Shown: positions 11,901 through 21,162, numbered from the stretch's first letter. The stretch: 22,272 bases of DNA from Silene noctiflora (GCA_009801015.1 VHZZ01001767.1:117160-139431); one strand, 5' to 3'. The notes: generated by a model not told the origin, from the letters alone. Numbers and translations: made by a program.

Positions 11901-13810
11901 TGGCGAGGTAGTGTTGTTCGTTGATTGGTGCGTTGTGTTGTTCTTTAATTGGTTTTGTAGGATCGTTTAGGCAAGTGAATAATAATTGATAGCCTTTTGT
12001 GTAAATATAAGATTGTAATAAGGGTAGATTGGATTAGATTATCCAAAAGGAAAGTGGGTAGAATGGATTGGATTCGATTGGAGGGAGTATTAAACAAAGA
12101 ATTCGTTGGAAGTTTGGAACATCATGTTTTAAGAGACGATATCGGGTGTAAGACTTTATCTTGACTCTGTAGGTAGTAAAACAATCATTGAAAACAATTA
12201 AACATTGTTGGTATGTACGCACAAGGGTGAAAGGGTTAAGTTGGAGAAGATATCACCATCTGTATATTTTCATAATGGGCATGACCCCGAACTATCAATT
12301 ACTTAAAAATTCTTTTTTCCACTATTGCAGATAATTTCTTTTTTGCAGCAAAATGCACATCCTCGTGCGGCTGAGAGGGTGCCGACTGTTCCAGAAAATG
12401 TGACTGATCAGGTTTCTAGAAGCTTCTGTTATTGTCTAAGTATACTTCATACATGTTTTTATCTGCTAAATTTTGTTATTTTGCTTGAAGCTTCTCTATA
12501 ATGTAAAATTATTCCTCTAGAGATGTTTTTACTGAATGAGATGCCATGACATTTGTCTGTCAGTTCTCAGATTAACTTTTGATTTACTTGAATCTACTTG
12601 GATTGGACAGATTAGGTTGTGGGAGTCGGACTTGAACCGGGTTGAAATGCTACCTGCTCAACTTTATGATGAATTTCCTTCCCAGGTACAACTTTGTTTC
12701 CAGTTTCCAGTATTGTCATAAGCTCACTATTCTTTTAATTTGGAATGTCGTGTGATAAAGCAAAATATCTCGCTAAATTGACTTCACTACTACTACAACT
12801 ACTTTAATTATTATTGTTGTTGTTATTATTAATATTATCATTAATTACTATTATTATGCTTTGAGACGATTTCATTATGTCAAAAAAGATAACTCATTTA
12901 TTAGCATTAAAGGAACAATTTTTTTTAATAAAAATGGACCGTCTCACAATGTGAGACTTTCTTATTCTATAATGTGTTGTATAATTTTTCTTATTACCCA
13001 AACTATTGTGAATTCGAAAAATATTATGATAACTATAAAATTATTTATTTCATAATATATATATACATAAAAGTTTTTAGTTATTTAAGTTCAATTCAGC
13101 TCATTTTAGCTCTCTCAATTTCAATTCAGCCCCAATAAGCTCACTTCAGCCCCATTCAGCTCATTTCACCCCAATTCAGCTTACTTTAGTTCCAGCTCAG
13201 TTTAGCTCCAATAGGTTCAAATGTTTAGTAAACAATTAAGAATTGTAGCGATACAAAAAATGTTAATTTTCCTAAGGGAGTGGCACATCACTCGGAGATA
13301 TTAATCTTTCATGGTGTGTAACGTACAAAAAAAAAAAGAAAGAGAAAAAGAAAAACCCTTTACTTTCCTTTCCACCTATTCCTGTGGCCAGTCTGTATGA
13401 AACTGACATTCTGCATGTACAAATGGATCGTTTCGCCTGACGTGAAATAAAACCTAATCTGGATTAGACACAATTCCAAATGAATTGAAACTCAGATAAC
13501 TCAATCTCGAATAGGTCCAGACCGTATTGAATTAAAATTGAACTGAGCCTGAACTATAATAAGGCTTAACAAGAATTAATATTTTGACCTGTTTGTTGCA
13601 TATTTCCTTCGAGACCAGGTTGATTTTCATGTTAGTTTGACCACGTTCAGTTAAATCTACCTGTGTATCTTGCAGGAGCTATTTGATGCTGCCTGTGACT
13701 TTGCCCGTCAATATGGTGGTTTGCTGTGGGAGGACACAAAGCGCAAGCGTCTCATCGTGAAAGCTGAGCTTCATACTGAGATGCGAGAGTATCTTCGCCG
13801 TCAACGATAA
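2919..13810 (+). CDS. TFB2: TFIIH core subunit TFB2 (p52 / GTF2H4 family), 15 exons
   Basis: Encodes a 450-residue p52/Tfb2 subunit of the TFIIH core, which acts in the nucleus in RNA polymerase II initiation and nucleotide-excision repair; in the family, p52 anchors and stimulates the XPB helicase and its C-terminus binds TFB5. Exons: 2919-3031, 4205-4372, 4552-4620, 5400-5490, 5705-5805, 5922-5967, 6080-6139, 7383-7451, 7692-7775, 7856-7939, 8343-8428, 8981-9071, 12331-12411, 12611-12685, 13676-13810. They sum to 1353 nt with all phases consistent, and length fits the family (about 450-460). Recognisable parts are the N-terminal block (LPPLAKKYVLQMLYID near residues 39-54), a winged-helix-like middle (217-290) and the Tfb2 C-terminal region (about 382-450, with RLWESDLNR and QYGGLLWED). 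No stops or frameshifts occur. Intron 12 begins with GC. The start is the first ATG giving the conserved N-terminus. Confidence 0.95.
3062..3106 (+). repeat. (TTTTA)n microsatellite in TFB2 intron 1
   Basis: About eight tandem TTTTA units lie shortly after the exon 1 donor. The rest of intron 1 (to 4204) shows no further gene or repeat. Confidence 0.9.
4447..4480 (+). repeat. Decayed copy of TFB2 exon 3 inside intron 2
   Basis: 34 bases at 4447-4480 are identical to 4554-4587, which lie in exon 3 (offset 107). The match resumes at TGTTG upstream, but the copy lacks the ACAG that supplies the real splice acceptor and has five instead of six A residues. No GT donor equivalent follows. Read straight through from exon 2, the frame stays open to the TAA at 4530-4532, and the copy is in the same frame as exon 3 (KETSYEMNSK). 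This is a partial local duplication, not a usable alternative exon. Confidence 0.9.
5950..6013 (+). repeat. Tandem 32-bp duplication covering the TFB2 exon 6 donor
   Basis: The end of exon 6 plus its donor (about 5950-5980) is repeated directly downstream (about 5982-6013), both with GGATTCCA and a GTATGTTC donor-like string. The second copy has a few substitutions (CCTGG became CCTAG before the GTATG). Using the second donor would add 32 nt and shift the frame. Confidence 0.8.
6630..6808. mobile_element. Small TIR element (MITE-like) in TFB2 intron 7
   Basis: A perfect 15-bp inverted repeat, GGTTCAAAATCTCGG at 6631-6645 and its complement at 6793-6807, bounds about 180 bp. A second pair of ATCGG-type motifs extends the similarity inwards. 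The flanks share TGAGGA (6620-6625 and 6811-6816), a possible worn target duplication. There is no coding content. Confidence 0.65.
9731..10404. mobile_element. Mutator-like non-autonomous element with 9-bp target duplication
   Basis: GGTTCTGAC occurs at 9731-9739 and again at 10396-10404. The enclosed 656 bp begin and end with imperfect inverted repeats (TATGTTAC... from 9741 against TAGGTTAC... read backwards from 10395; roughly 17 of 24 match). A 9-bp duplication is the hallmark of the Mutator superfamily. Inside are a 15-bp direct repeat (9761-9775 and 9849-9863), three GTCGCCRGAGAA copies (near 9867, 9884 and 9914), a GC-rich left half and an AT-rich right half. No transposase is present, so movement would need an enzyme in trans. 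It sits in TFB2 intron 12. Confidence 0.75.
10889..11660. mobile_element. Second TIR-type element in TFB2 intron 12 (edges uncertain)
   Basis: GC-rich sequence at about 10908-10950 is similar, in inverted orientation, to about 11590-11650: both carry GACCGGC, then GACCTGACCC and GGACC, then CGGTCCAGA. The spacer is T-rich and non-coding. A perfect 14-bp palindrome, GGACCGATCGGTCC, lies at 10935-10948. No target duplication was found, so boundaries and superfamily are unresolved. Confidence 0.5.
12941..12957. repeat. GTCTCACA palindrome in TFB2 intron 14
   Basis: Two 8-bp arms, GTCTCACA and TGTGAGAC, are separated by one base. Just upstream (12865-12875) is a related GAGACGATTTC. The pair may be the end of a small decayed MITE. 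An ATT/GTT microsatellite precedes it at about 12805-12857. Confidence 0.6.
13090..13210. repeat. 10-bp periodic minisatellite in TFB2 intron 14
   Basis: About eleven degenerate 10-bp units with a consensus close to CYCAWTTCAG follow each other nearly without slippage, most ending in TCAG or TTAG. The array ends about 470 bp before the exon 15 acceptor. Confidence 0.8.
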
Positions 13811-14735
13811 ATTTGTCTAAGCAACATTTTATCAGCATGAGCTGAGACGAAATCATACTAACGCGTTTATGCCCTAAATTCTTGTATAGTCAGATTTTTG
13901 CTTACATTTAGGGAGTAGCGTTCAATCCAATTACTGTAGCCATTTTGAACAAGATGGGCATGCTCTTTTTGTCGAGTATAATATAGCGATTCCCGTTCAG
14001 TCAGGTCGAAGACCACCTACGATTACTAAACTGCAACGCTGTGCATTTTTAATAGTGTGCATATTCTTTACATGATTTTTAGCAGTCGGGTAAATGTCTA
14101 TTTTTCATTCAAAGAAGTAGAGCCAAAAAGTTGCAAATAATATGGCTGAAATGGTAAACTTATCCAACTCATGATAAAAAAGGGTATTCATGAGAAAACG
14201 AACGATTCAATTGATTTGAATCGGTTCAATTGAATCGGTTAACATCTGCGTCAATTTCGATTCAACTCGGGTTTATTTGGTTTTGGGGTGTCATTTATTT
14301 GGGTGTTTGACTTTGATGAATTGTCAATTTAGATAATTTCGATGGGTTTTTCGAATGAGTTTATTTTCCTATGTTTAGTTATTTTGAATTCATGTGATTT
14401 CTCAAATTGTATTTTCCTCTCCACGTACGCTCTGTCAGCGATGGTTCAAACCTTAATTAGGAGAGATTATCAATTTTCATCTGGACACTAAAATATTCCA
14501 AATTAAAGTGAAAGGCAGATGGCTTGGAAATTTCCTGTGCTGCGTCAAGATTCAAGAAGAAAACAGAAGTGACGAAACTTCCAAGAACCCACAGAAACTA
14601 TAACCTTATGTGCAGTAATAATAGCTAAATGCTATCAACCTGGTGAAATCTTCCCACATCAGGAACACGTTATCTATGGCAAATGCAAATAAATCATATA
14701 TTAGAAGAATATTTAGCCAAGTGTTATTACACCCC
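13811..14735. other. TFB2 3' flank and intergenic region
   Basis: This holds the likely TFB2 3' untranslated region and AT-rich spacer before the next gene. I see no gene. A perfect 11-bp inverted repeat (CGATTCAATTG at 14203-14213, CAATTGAATCG at 14227-14237; 13-base loop) overlaps a direct AATCGGTT repeat. No textbook AATAAA signal is well placed after the stop. Confidence 0.5.
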
Positions 14736-14753
14736 TATATATACTTGCATGCA
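14736..14753 (+). promoter_or_regulatory. TATA box and RY-like motif of the tetraspanin-like gene
   Basis: TATATATA at 14736-14743 lies 118 bp before the start codon and would place transcription start near 14765-14770, giving a leader of about 90 bases. TGCATGCA at 14746-14753 contains the CATGCA core of RY elements bound by B3 factors in seed genes; so short a match may be chance. Confidence 0.45.
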
Positions 14754-14860
14754 CAATAATACATACATATTTATCATTCACAAACAAGTAGTGTGCCAAG
14801 TTATAGTTGACCTTTATTTGCGCATCAAATTAACCAAATTATATTCAAAGGGTTTTAAGT

Positions 14861-16628
14861 ATGGATAGATCTTCAAGAATTTGCATTAGAACAAGCCTGA
14901 AACTAGCAAATTCAATCATGCTAATGGCTGGCATTGCAATTCTTTTGTACTCTGTATGGATCACTGTTGTTTGTCTACGTGATTACCAGAAGCATCATCT
15001 CCCATGGTACTTTCTTCTCCTTTCCAATCAACTATTTATTGTATGTAAGATCCTTGTATAAATAAATAATGTACATTCGTTTCTGGTACGTACAGCCTTA
15101 ACTCTAACTTTGCAACATCATCTTATCCTATAATTTATCTAGTCCAATATATGACTTCTTTTTTCCAAAGCGTTGACTCGATAATATGATTATATGAGTA
15201 ACAATATTAAATCTGTTATGGTACCAGTATTGCTTGTAGTAGCCTAATCTCTTTAATTAAATCTTTAATTAAATCTTTAATTAAATGTAAATGCGGTTAG
15301 TATCGCCTCAAAATACAATAAATACAAGTTGCTACTCTCCTAAGCCATTAAATATTTAGTTAAATATGTATTGACTTTTTTAAGAGCGAGCATTACTAAC
15401 TCTCATCTTTTAAATCAGTTAAGTAGAAAAAAAAGAATTTAACCTGAGCCAATACTTGAACAAATGTTGCAGGTTTCTATGGGCGTGTGTTGGTACAGGG
15501 GCCATTTTTTGTGTCACAGCATTCATAGGCCACGCAGCAGTATGGAGAGGGAATAACATTCTAATTTCTTTCGTATCCTTTTAACTATGAGTCTATGACT
15601 CACCGTTCTTTTCTTTTCAGGCTTTAATTTTGAGTACAGTATTAAATTGGTACTCCACCTCTAACTCTTATGTGTAGTCTTTGCTGACCCAAATTTTTAG
15701 TCTTAGTACTCCACCTTCATAACAATTTGATGTTTAATTAGGTTGCTTTTAAATGCTTATAACCATAATACTCGAGAAATGCTGCATACATCCGATACCC
15801 TTACTTGTGTGGAAGCATTTGAGCCACTGGGGTGACAACGATGTCCAAGACTATTTATTAGTCATTTGATAATATTTGTCCAACCTCAAATCCTATAAAA
15901 CTAAATATATACAGTACATAATGTTTTGAAACTTAATTATGAATACAACAGTATATACTGGTAGTGTTCCTGCTTCTTTTGGCTGAAATTCTAGTCGCCA
16001 CAGATGTCTTCCTAAATGACGATTGGGATAAGGTACATTTTCCACATTTTACTCAACTTAAATTACTCTAGATTGTAAATTTTTTTGTATACTCCATCTC
16101 CATGACAACAAATTTCTTCAATTGCTTCCACAGGACTTTCCAAAGGATCCTACCCACAGGTTTGATGATTTCGTCGATTTTGCTGATGATAACGAAGAAG
16201 TCTTCGGTTTCTTAGCCATCTTGATGTTGTTCTCTCAGGTTATGACTGATACAATGATAACGAACAAGTCTATATTATAATGCAAAGTTTATGGCATTTG
16301 ATCGACAGTGAAAAAATCAGTTAATAATATCAGCTGTGTACTGATACAATGATGTTATCTTACAAAATTGCAGGTGGTTTCATTCATACTAGCCATGGTA
16401 CTAAGAACAATGCACCATAACCATCGATCTTTACTTGAACATGAACACGTTGATCAAGTCCCGCTTGGTGCTCCATACGTTCTCGGTCACCCACAATATC
16501 CGCCCCAAACACACGTGCTTGGCGATGCTTTACTGGACAAAGATCCATACAAGCCCCATTCAGAGAAAGGAATTTGGTCAATGTTTGGTGGTGGTGGTAC
16601 TGCTGGATATCCACCTATCCATCCTTGA
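14861..16628 (+). CDS. Tetraspanin-like membrane protein, TOM2A / tetraspanin-19 family, 5 exons
   Basis: Encodes 228 residues from exons 14861-15006, 15473-15572, 15952-16032, 16134-16238 and 16374-16628; all junctions keep frame. Four hydrophobic segments lie near residues 16-38, 49-70, 79-102 and 131-154. The block after TM3, DVFLNDDWDKDFPKDP (103-118), is the signature of the plant TOM2A/tetraspanin-19 family, whose founding member is a tonoplast partner of TOM1 used by tobamoviruses as a host factor. The loop between TM3 and TM4 is only about 30 residues and has no Cys, as in that family. The Gly-Cys-Cys that the family usually carries before TM3 is replaced by RGNN, so this is a divergent member. 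The cytosolic tail (155-228) is rich in His, Pro and Gly. The intron 2 donor (TTC|GTATCC) is weak. The normal cell role is not known from the sequence. Confidence 0.85.
15251..15286. repeat. 12-bp unit repeated three times
   Basis: CTTTAATTAAAT occurs in three perfect tandem copies in intron 1 of the tetraspanin-like gene. Confidence 0.9.
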
Positions 16629-17175
16629 AATCGTAAGCTCAAAGTTGTAATATTTATACCATAAACACTAGAGTAATTTTGTCTTCAAAATATTTCTTCT
16701 TTATCGAGCTGTGATGTACAAGTTCTACCTGAAAGTTACCAGTTTGACAGTATTGTGAAATTTTTACCGGCTATTTTGCAGTTATGCGATAATCATTTAG
16801 GAGTTTGTGAATTTTTTCTTGCTGTAATGTTACCCCAACTCTTCATGTTATCTCCCATGTCAGTCTGAAACAAGAACTTTTTTTCATAAAATAGAGAGTT
16901 GATACTTGGACACACCCATGTAAAGATGCTTCTAACCGCGTATGGGTAACATTGACTGTAAGCGTTAGCTAGAAAAAAGTGAGTAAATGAATTGAGAAAG
17001 TAAATTCAGTAAACTTGTCTCTGAACACCTAGAAAAAAGTGAGTTGATACTACACACCCATGTAAATGTATTACAACTCTACAAGCCCCAAATTGAGGGA
17101 CTGGCATTAAAGAAATGGACACAAGAACACAATGAAGGTATAAAGTATGAACCTACTGCTATGAATGTATTCTGA
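16629..17175. other. 3' flank of the tetraspanin-like gene; intergenic
   Basis: Likely contains its 3' untranslated region. A 12-bp string, CTAGAAAAAAGT, occurs twice (16969-16980 and 17029-17040), each followed by GAGT. No other gene is seen. Confidence 0.5.
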
Positions 17176-17417
17176 TTTCTTAGGTTTTCCCCCTATATGA
17201 CTGAAAGGTCCGATTGTTCTATCCATCACATACATATAACAACCTGGCTCCAAGACTTGTACAACTCTAAGCTCTCGTAATAATCGGATGCAATCTCCTT
17301 GAGCTTGTGAAGCATCCTCAGGAAGTCGCGGTGCTCGTTGTGGTACCCGACATGCCATGTTAGAAGATTAAAAGGGCCATAGTCCGACTATGTTTCTTGA
17401 CTCGGATGGAAGACATA
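17176..17417 (-). pseudogene. Sphingolipid delta-4 desaturase (DES1-like) C-terminal pseudogene fragment
   Basis: Read on the minus strand from 17417, the translation gives YVFHPSQET, a TAG stop (17390-17388), then DYGPFNLLTWHVGYHNEH and KLKEIASDYYESLELYKSWS, then after a frameshift near 17240 YMYVMDRTIGPFS. This matches the C-terminal part of plant DES1-like membrane desaturases, which act in the ER on the sphingoid base. It is broken in four ways: the stop replaces an expected Tyr; the third histidine box HxxHH reads HNEHR; about four residues after HRDF are missing compared with the family; and one base is lost near 17239. The N-terminal parts with the first two histidine boxes are absent. 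Upstream to about 17475 there is weak further similarity. I compared with the family from memory. Confidence 0.85.
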
Positions 17418-17725
17418 AAGCTTCTACCAATCTGCTATAGAAGTTGACCATGACAGCATCAAGAGCCATATAGACACAACAATTAATAATGGATTCATGG
17501 GAGATTGATTAATATTCGAAAGTATTAACAGAGAAATGTAATAGAAAGCTTGTAGTATAAGATTGATACAAACGAAGAACAGCAACAACGGGAAGTATAA
17601 GATTCAATTAAATCAACAAATCCAATCATATATCCATCCACTAAATTCAAACAAAGTACCGCAATCAACAGATACAAAACCAACTAATTCACGCAATTAA
17701 TCCAAATCAAACAATGCCCATCGTA

Positions 17726-17767
17726 ATATATTATATATATATATGACAAAAGCTAATTATTCAGCAA
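17726..17767 (+). promoter_or_regulatory. Plant-type upstream elements of the tRNA gene
   Basis: A TATA-rich run (17726-17744) lies about 24-42 bases before the tRNA and a CAA (17765-17767) directly abuts it. Both are usual for plant nuclear tRNA genes, where TATA-like and CAA motifs aid Pol III initiation. Confidence 0.5.
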
Positions 17768-17780
17768 GCGGGGATAGCTT

Positions 17781-17815
<35 letters not shown>

Positions 17816-17840
17816 GCGTGTTCGATCCACGTTCACTGTA
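17768..17840 (+). tRNA. tRNA-Phe (GAA), variant copy
   Basis: 73 bases fold as a cloverleaf without intron: acceptor 17768-17774 with 17833-17839, anticodon loop ACTGAAGAT with GAA at 17801-17803, T loop TTCGATC and discriminator A73. Compared with the plant tRNA-Phe I remember, four C residues are T: positions 13, 65, 70 and 72. Each change turns a G-C pair into a G-U pair, so folding is kept but weakened; the G5/A68 mismatch is, as I recall, normal for plant tRNA-Phe. The A and B boxes look usable. The copy may be functional or beginning to decay; G3:U70 is notable because it is the alanine identity pair. Confidence 0.93.
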
Positions 17841-17869
17841 ATCAATAATTTTCAAGCAAAGTGGATTTC

Positions 17870-17881
17870 TTTTTTTTTTTT
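17870..17881 (+). terminator. Pol III terminator T-run after tRNA-Phe
   Basis: A run of 12 T residues starts 30 bases after the tRNA 3' end, well beyond the four T needed to stop RNA polymerase III. Confidence 0.7.
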
Positions 17882-18280
17882 GTTTTGTTTTTACCGCCTA
17901 CATATAATGAGTTGGACCTATTCTTTACAATTTGCTACATCATTTCTTTAAACATCTTCATATTCAAGTGAATTTTGATTAAATGTCGATAAATTAGCAC
18001 AATTATGTGGATATATGATCTTGCTGCAGAGCACGCAACAATCACAGAAGAAAACGGAGTTTAACCAGGCAATGCGGCTGTTTCAGATTCTTTTTTTTCT
18101 TTGGATTGACAAAGCTGTACAAGCATGTACATATTTTCCTAAATACCGAGTACCAATTTTTGAAACACATATCCTTCATTCCTGCCTACCGTAGTCAAGG
18201 CAGCAATTTCCGACATGAAAGTGCAGAAGATCAAAATCAATCGCATCTCTAACTAATCTACTGTGGGCTTAAAGTCGATG
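17882..18280 (-). other. Probable 3' untranslated region and flank of the RING gene
   Basis: This lies downstream of the minus-strand stop codon at 18281. There is no ORF worth naming and no clear AATAAA on the minus strand; low-complexity T and A tracts are present. Confidence 0.4.
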
Positions 18281-21162
18281 TCATTTCAGGTGGGAGTCAT
18301 AGGCATCAAATAAAGATTCAGGAACAATCAAGGGCAACTTGTCTATGTACATGAACAGCCTCCTGAGATTCTCCCTCGTTAATGTCTTCATATCCACCAC
18401 GTCATTGTTGTCAGTGTACACCCAGAGATCACCCGAGTTTACCCTCTTGAGACTATCTCGGCAGAAAGGGCACGACTGTGACCGTGACCGCCTAAACACA
18501 CAGGAAGAGAGCGTAATAAGGACAATAGAACATCAAGCCAAGATAGCCGAATTCACCAAGCATGAGGAAGATCTAAATTAAGGCAAGTCGGATGCAGAAA
18601 TTTAAATGCCATAGCATTTCTCTAGATTATGGTATTAAATTTCAACAAAAACTTGATATTGGAAACAGTTTGATTTCTGATTTCAATTGTCGCGCCATAA
18701 ATGTGGCCAACCTGCCTAAAAATATGGTACAAGTTGCTCTTAGAAACAATATTCTCCGGTTATCCCAATCGCATATAATATTAACATACTACAAATCAGA
18801 TATCTACATGTGATATCAAATGACGGGAGTGGGGAAATTCACTTTCAACATGCACCAGATTGGCAAATTGCTATGAAGATGTTTTGGACTCTAATGAGGT
18901 CAATTCACCCAATTGACAGGCAAGCAGAAAGGCCATAGGCCAACAGTCCAACACAAAATAAACAGGGACGAAAGAATTTACCAGTCTCGATAGCACTTCA
19001 GGCACATGACATGGTTGCAATTAGGCAGAACAATTTTACTACAATTCTCCATACAAATACCACACTCTTCTTCTCTTTCAATGTCCTCATCAGAGAACTG
19101 AATACATTCCTCCTCGTCTCTTTTATGATATTTCTCCATGCAAACAGCTTTCTGTTTTCTATCTTCTGTATCAGTAATACCATTTTCAAGTTGCAATAGG
19201 GATGGAAAGATTACCGCTGCCCAGAACAAGAGCATATATCAATAACTGAAAACTAAAGACATGAGACAACACCATCACAGAAAAGATTAATTCCTTCATC
19301 CCATTTTTATTGTCCCCGTGACTTTGATGGACAACATGTGTCAGCTTTGACCATTAATTTCCTACATGTACTTGAGATGAAACGCAAGACTTATTTTTTA
19401 TTGATCAGAAAAATTATTTACAGATTATCATTTACATAGAAATCGGAACTATCGGACTGTTAAAATTGCTGGGGTAAATTCACCTCAATCGATCACCATA
19501 CTCAAAAGGAAACAATATAAACAGGATTGTAGGAGTATGTATTAGGCCATTACCATAAAACTCTCGAATACTTGCTTTCCTTTCATGTGTCGACATGGTA
19601 GTGGTGCCATCAACATAGACCTGGAGATGATTGGCAAAGATCACAGATTAAAAACCTGCTGGACAACAATCATGTGAATAGGAATATGTAGATAAGTATT
19701 TGCCTTATAGATTAGAATTCTCAACAAGCCCAAAGCTCCTGCCAGGTTACAATCAGTCCACTGTACCAAGAAAAGCAAGAAGTGAGCAGCAGGAGCATAG
19801 GACATTCTCATTTGAAGGCAGGCACCATCGTATTCTCTAGAAAGCTCAGATGCCCTATAAGACAAAATAAACAAATCCAATAAGGCCACGACAGCGACAG
19901 CAAAATGGTACATCACATATTCCAGAGATGGGTGAAAACTTGTGAAGTTGAAAGCTCCATTCAAGATCACGATTTAAGGGAAAAACATGGAGCAATCTAA
20001 CTAACCACTTAGCATCGCCACTATGCGACTAGCAAAATAGAACCCTAGACAGGGCAAGAGTCCCTTAAAAATTTTGGTTATAAACCCTTTAGAGCTTCAC
20101 TAACCCACAATTTTCCAAAAAATTAAACCAAATATAGTGCAACACTGCAACCTAAATGTAATGATAGGCCTCAAAACTGATTGCTTCAATACGACTTCAA
20201 CATCCAAAGGACAGCTCATAATATAACAAACAAATGAACATTAAACTAATCAAATTGCTGCATCATTATACCCATACAATTAGCTTAAATTTAACTCAAC
20301 CCATAATTATTAACTTCAAAAGTCAAAACTAAACCTCCCTGACATCATATTCACCAACCCTGCCCTCAATTCCTTGAACAAATAATGTAGGGTTTTGTGA
20401 AAACACCAACACAAACAATTTAAGAACTATTGTGTAAGACTCTTACACACTGTACAACAGTTCTTTGTATGTAAAATAAGTGTTTACCCAATCAAAGGGT
20501 CGTCGTATGACGGTCTTATTCTATAATTTGTGATTTAAAAATCACACCTCATCAATACCCCAACCTTACTACTTTCACCATACTGACATTTAATTACCTC
20601 TCCTCTCTTCTGTAAGAATTTGTGTTGAAAGTCAACTTTAATAGTGAATTCATAAGCAGACTTCTAATCTAACAGCACAAAATCTCCATTTGCAAACAAC
20701 AATCATATCATGAAGACCCCAAAAAGAGAAGGTGGACAACATCATATTAGAGCTAAATAAACTCAAAACAAAACAAAAATACCAAAACTAATGGCATAAT
20801 TTACAACCAAAATGACTCATAATCAGCAAAATTGTCACAAATTGGCACACAATTAGAATCCTAGAAGACAAAGTTCACAATATTTTTTAACAAACTGACT
20901 ACAACAACAACCTAACCCAAGGTCCCACTGTCTCAAAAGCTCCTGTAAATTGCGAGGCAACACAAAGAGGCTGTTTCCGAATGACCCAAAGTGAAAATTA
21001 GCATTTAAAACAAGCAAATCTGAAAAGGGGTTAAGAAAATCATGAAAACAAAGAGTAAAAATGGAGGGTTTGATAAGCTTACAGAGTATTAGCATGCTGA
21101 ATATCAGCTTCAAGAACTTTGAGAGAATCCTTGAAGGACTTTCGCATAGAATCAACATACAT
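18281..21162 (-). CDS. AIRP2-like: RING-HC E3 ubiquitin ligase, AIRP2 family, 5 exons
   Basis: Encodes about 247 residues. Exons in transcript order: 21162-21083, 19854-19704, 19620-19554, 19216-18982, 18491-18281; the sum is 744 nt with consistent phases. The C3HC4 RING is complete: C151, C154, C166, H168, C171, C174, C185, C188 (CGIC ... NCNH ... CPFC). Upstream is the family block RKSFKDSLKVLEADIQHANT and a conserved hydrophobic stretch FLLFLVQWTDCNLAGALGLL (about 52-71). The C-terminal SLKRVNSGDLWVYTD block is also conserved. In Arabidopsis AIRP2 is a cytosolic E3 that promotes abscisic-acid and drought responses; the same role here is inference. Two in-frame ATGs, 21162 (MYVDSMRKS) and 21147 (MRKS), could start translation. 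Intron 1 is 1228 bp; intron 2 has a GC donor. Confidence 0.92.

Noticed and set aside
13090..13210. Regular repeat array considered as CRISPR
   Set aside because: Units are 10 bp, degenerate and without spacers, in the intron of a plant gene.
15252..15286. TTTAATTAA triplet repeat as a regulatory element
   Set aside because: It is a simple AT-rich tandem repeat within an intron; nothing supports a regulatory role.
16384..16614. 76-codon minus-strand open frame
   Set aside because: It is the antisense shadow of the last exon of the tetraspanin-like gene, whose plus-strand frame joins conserved exons.
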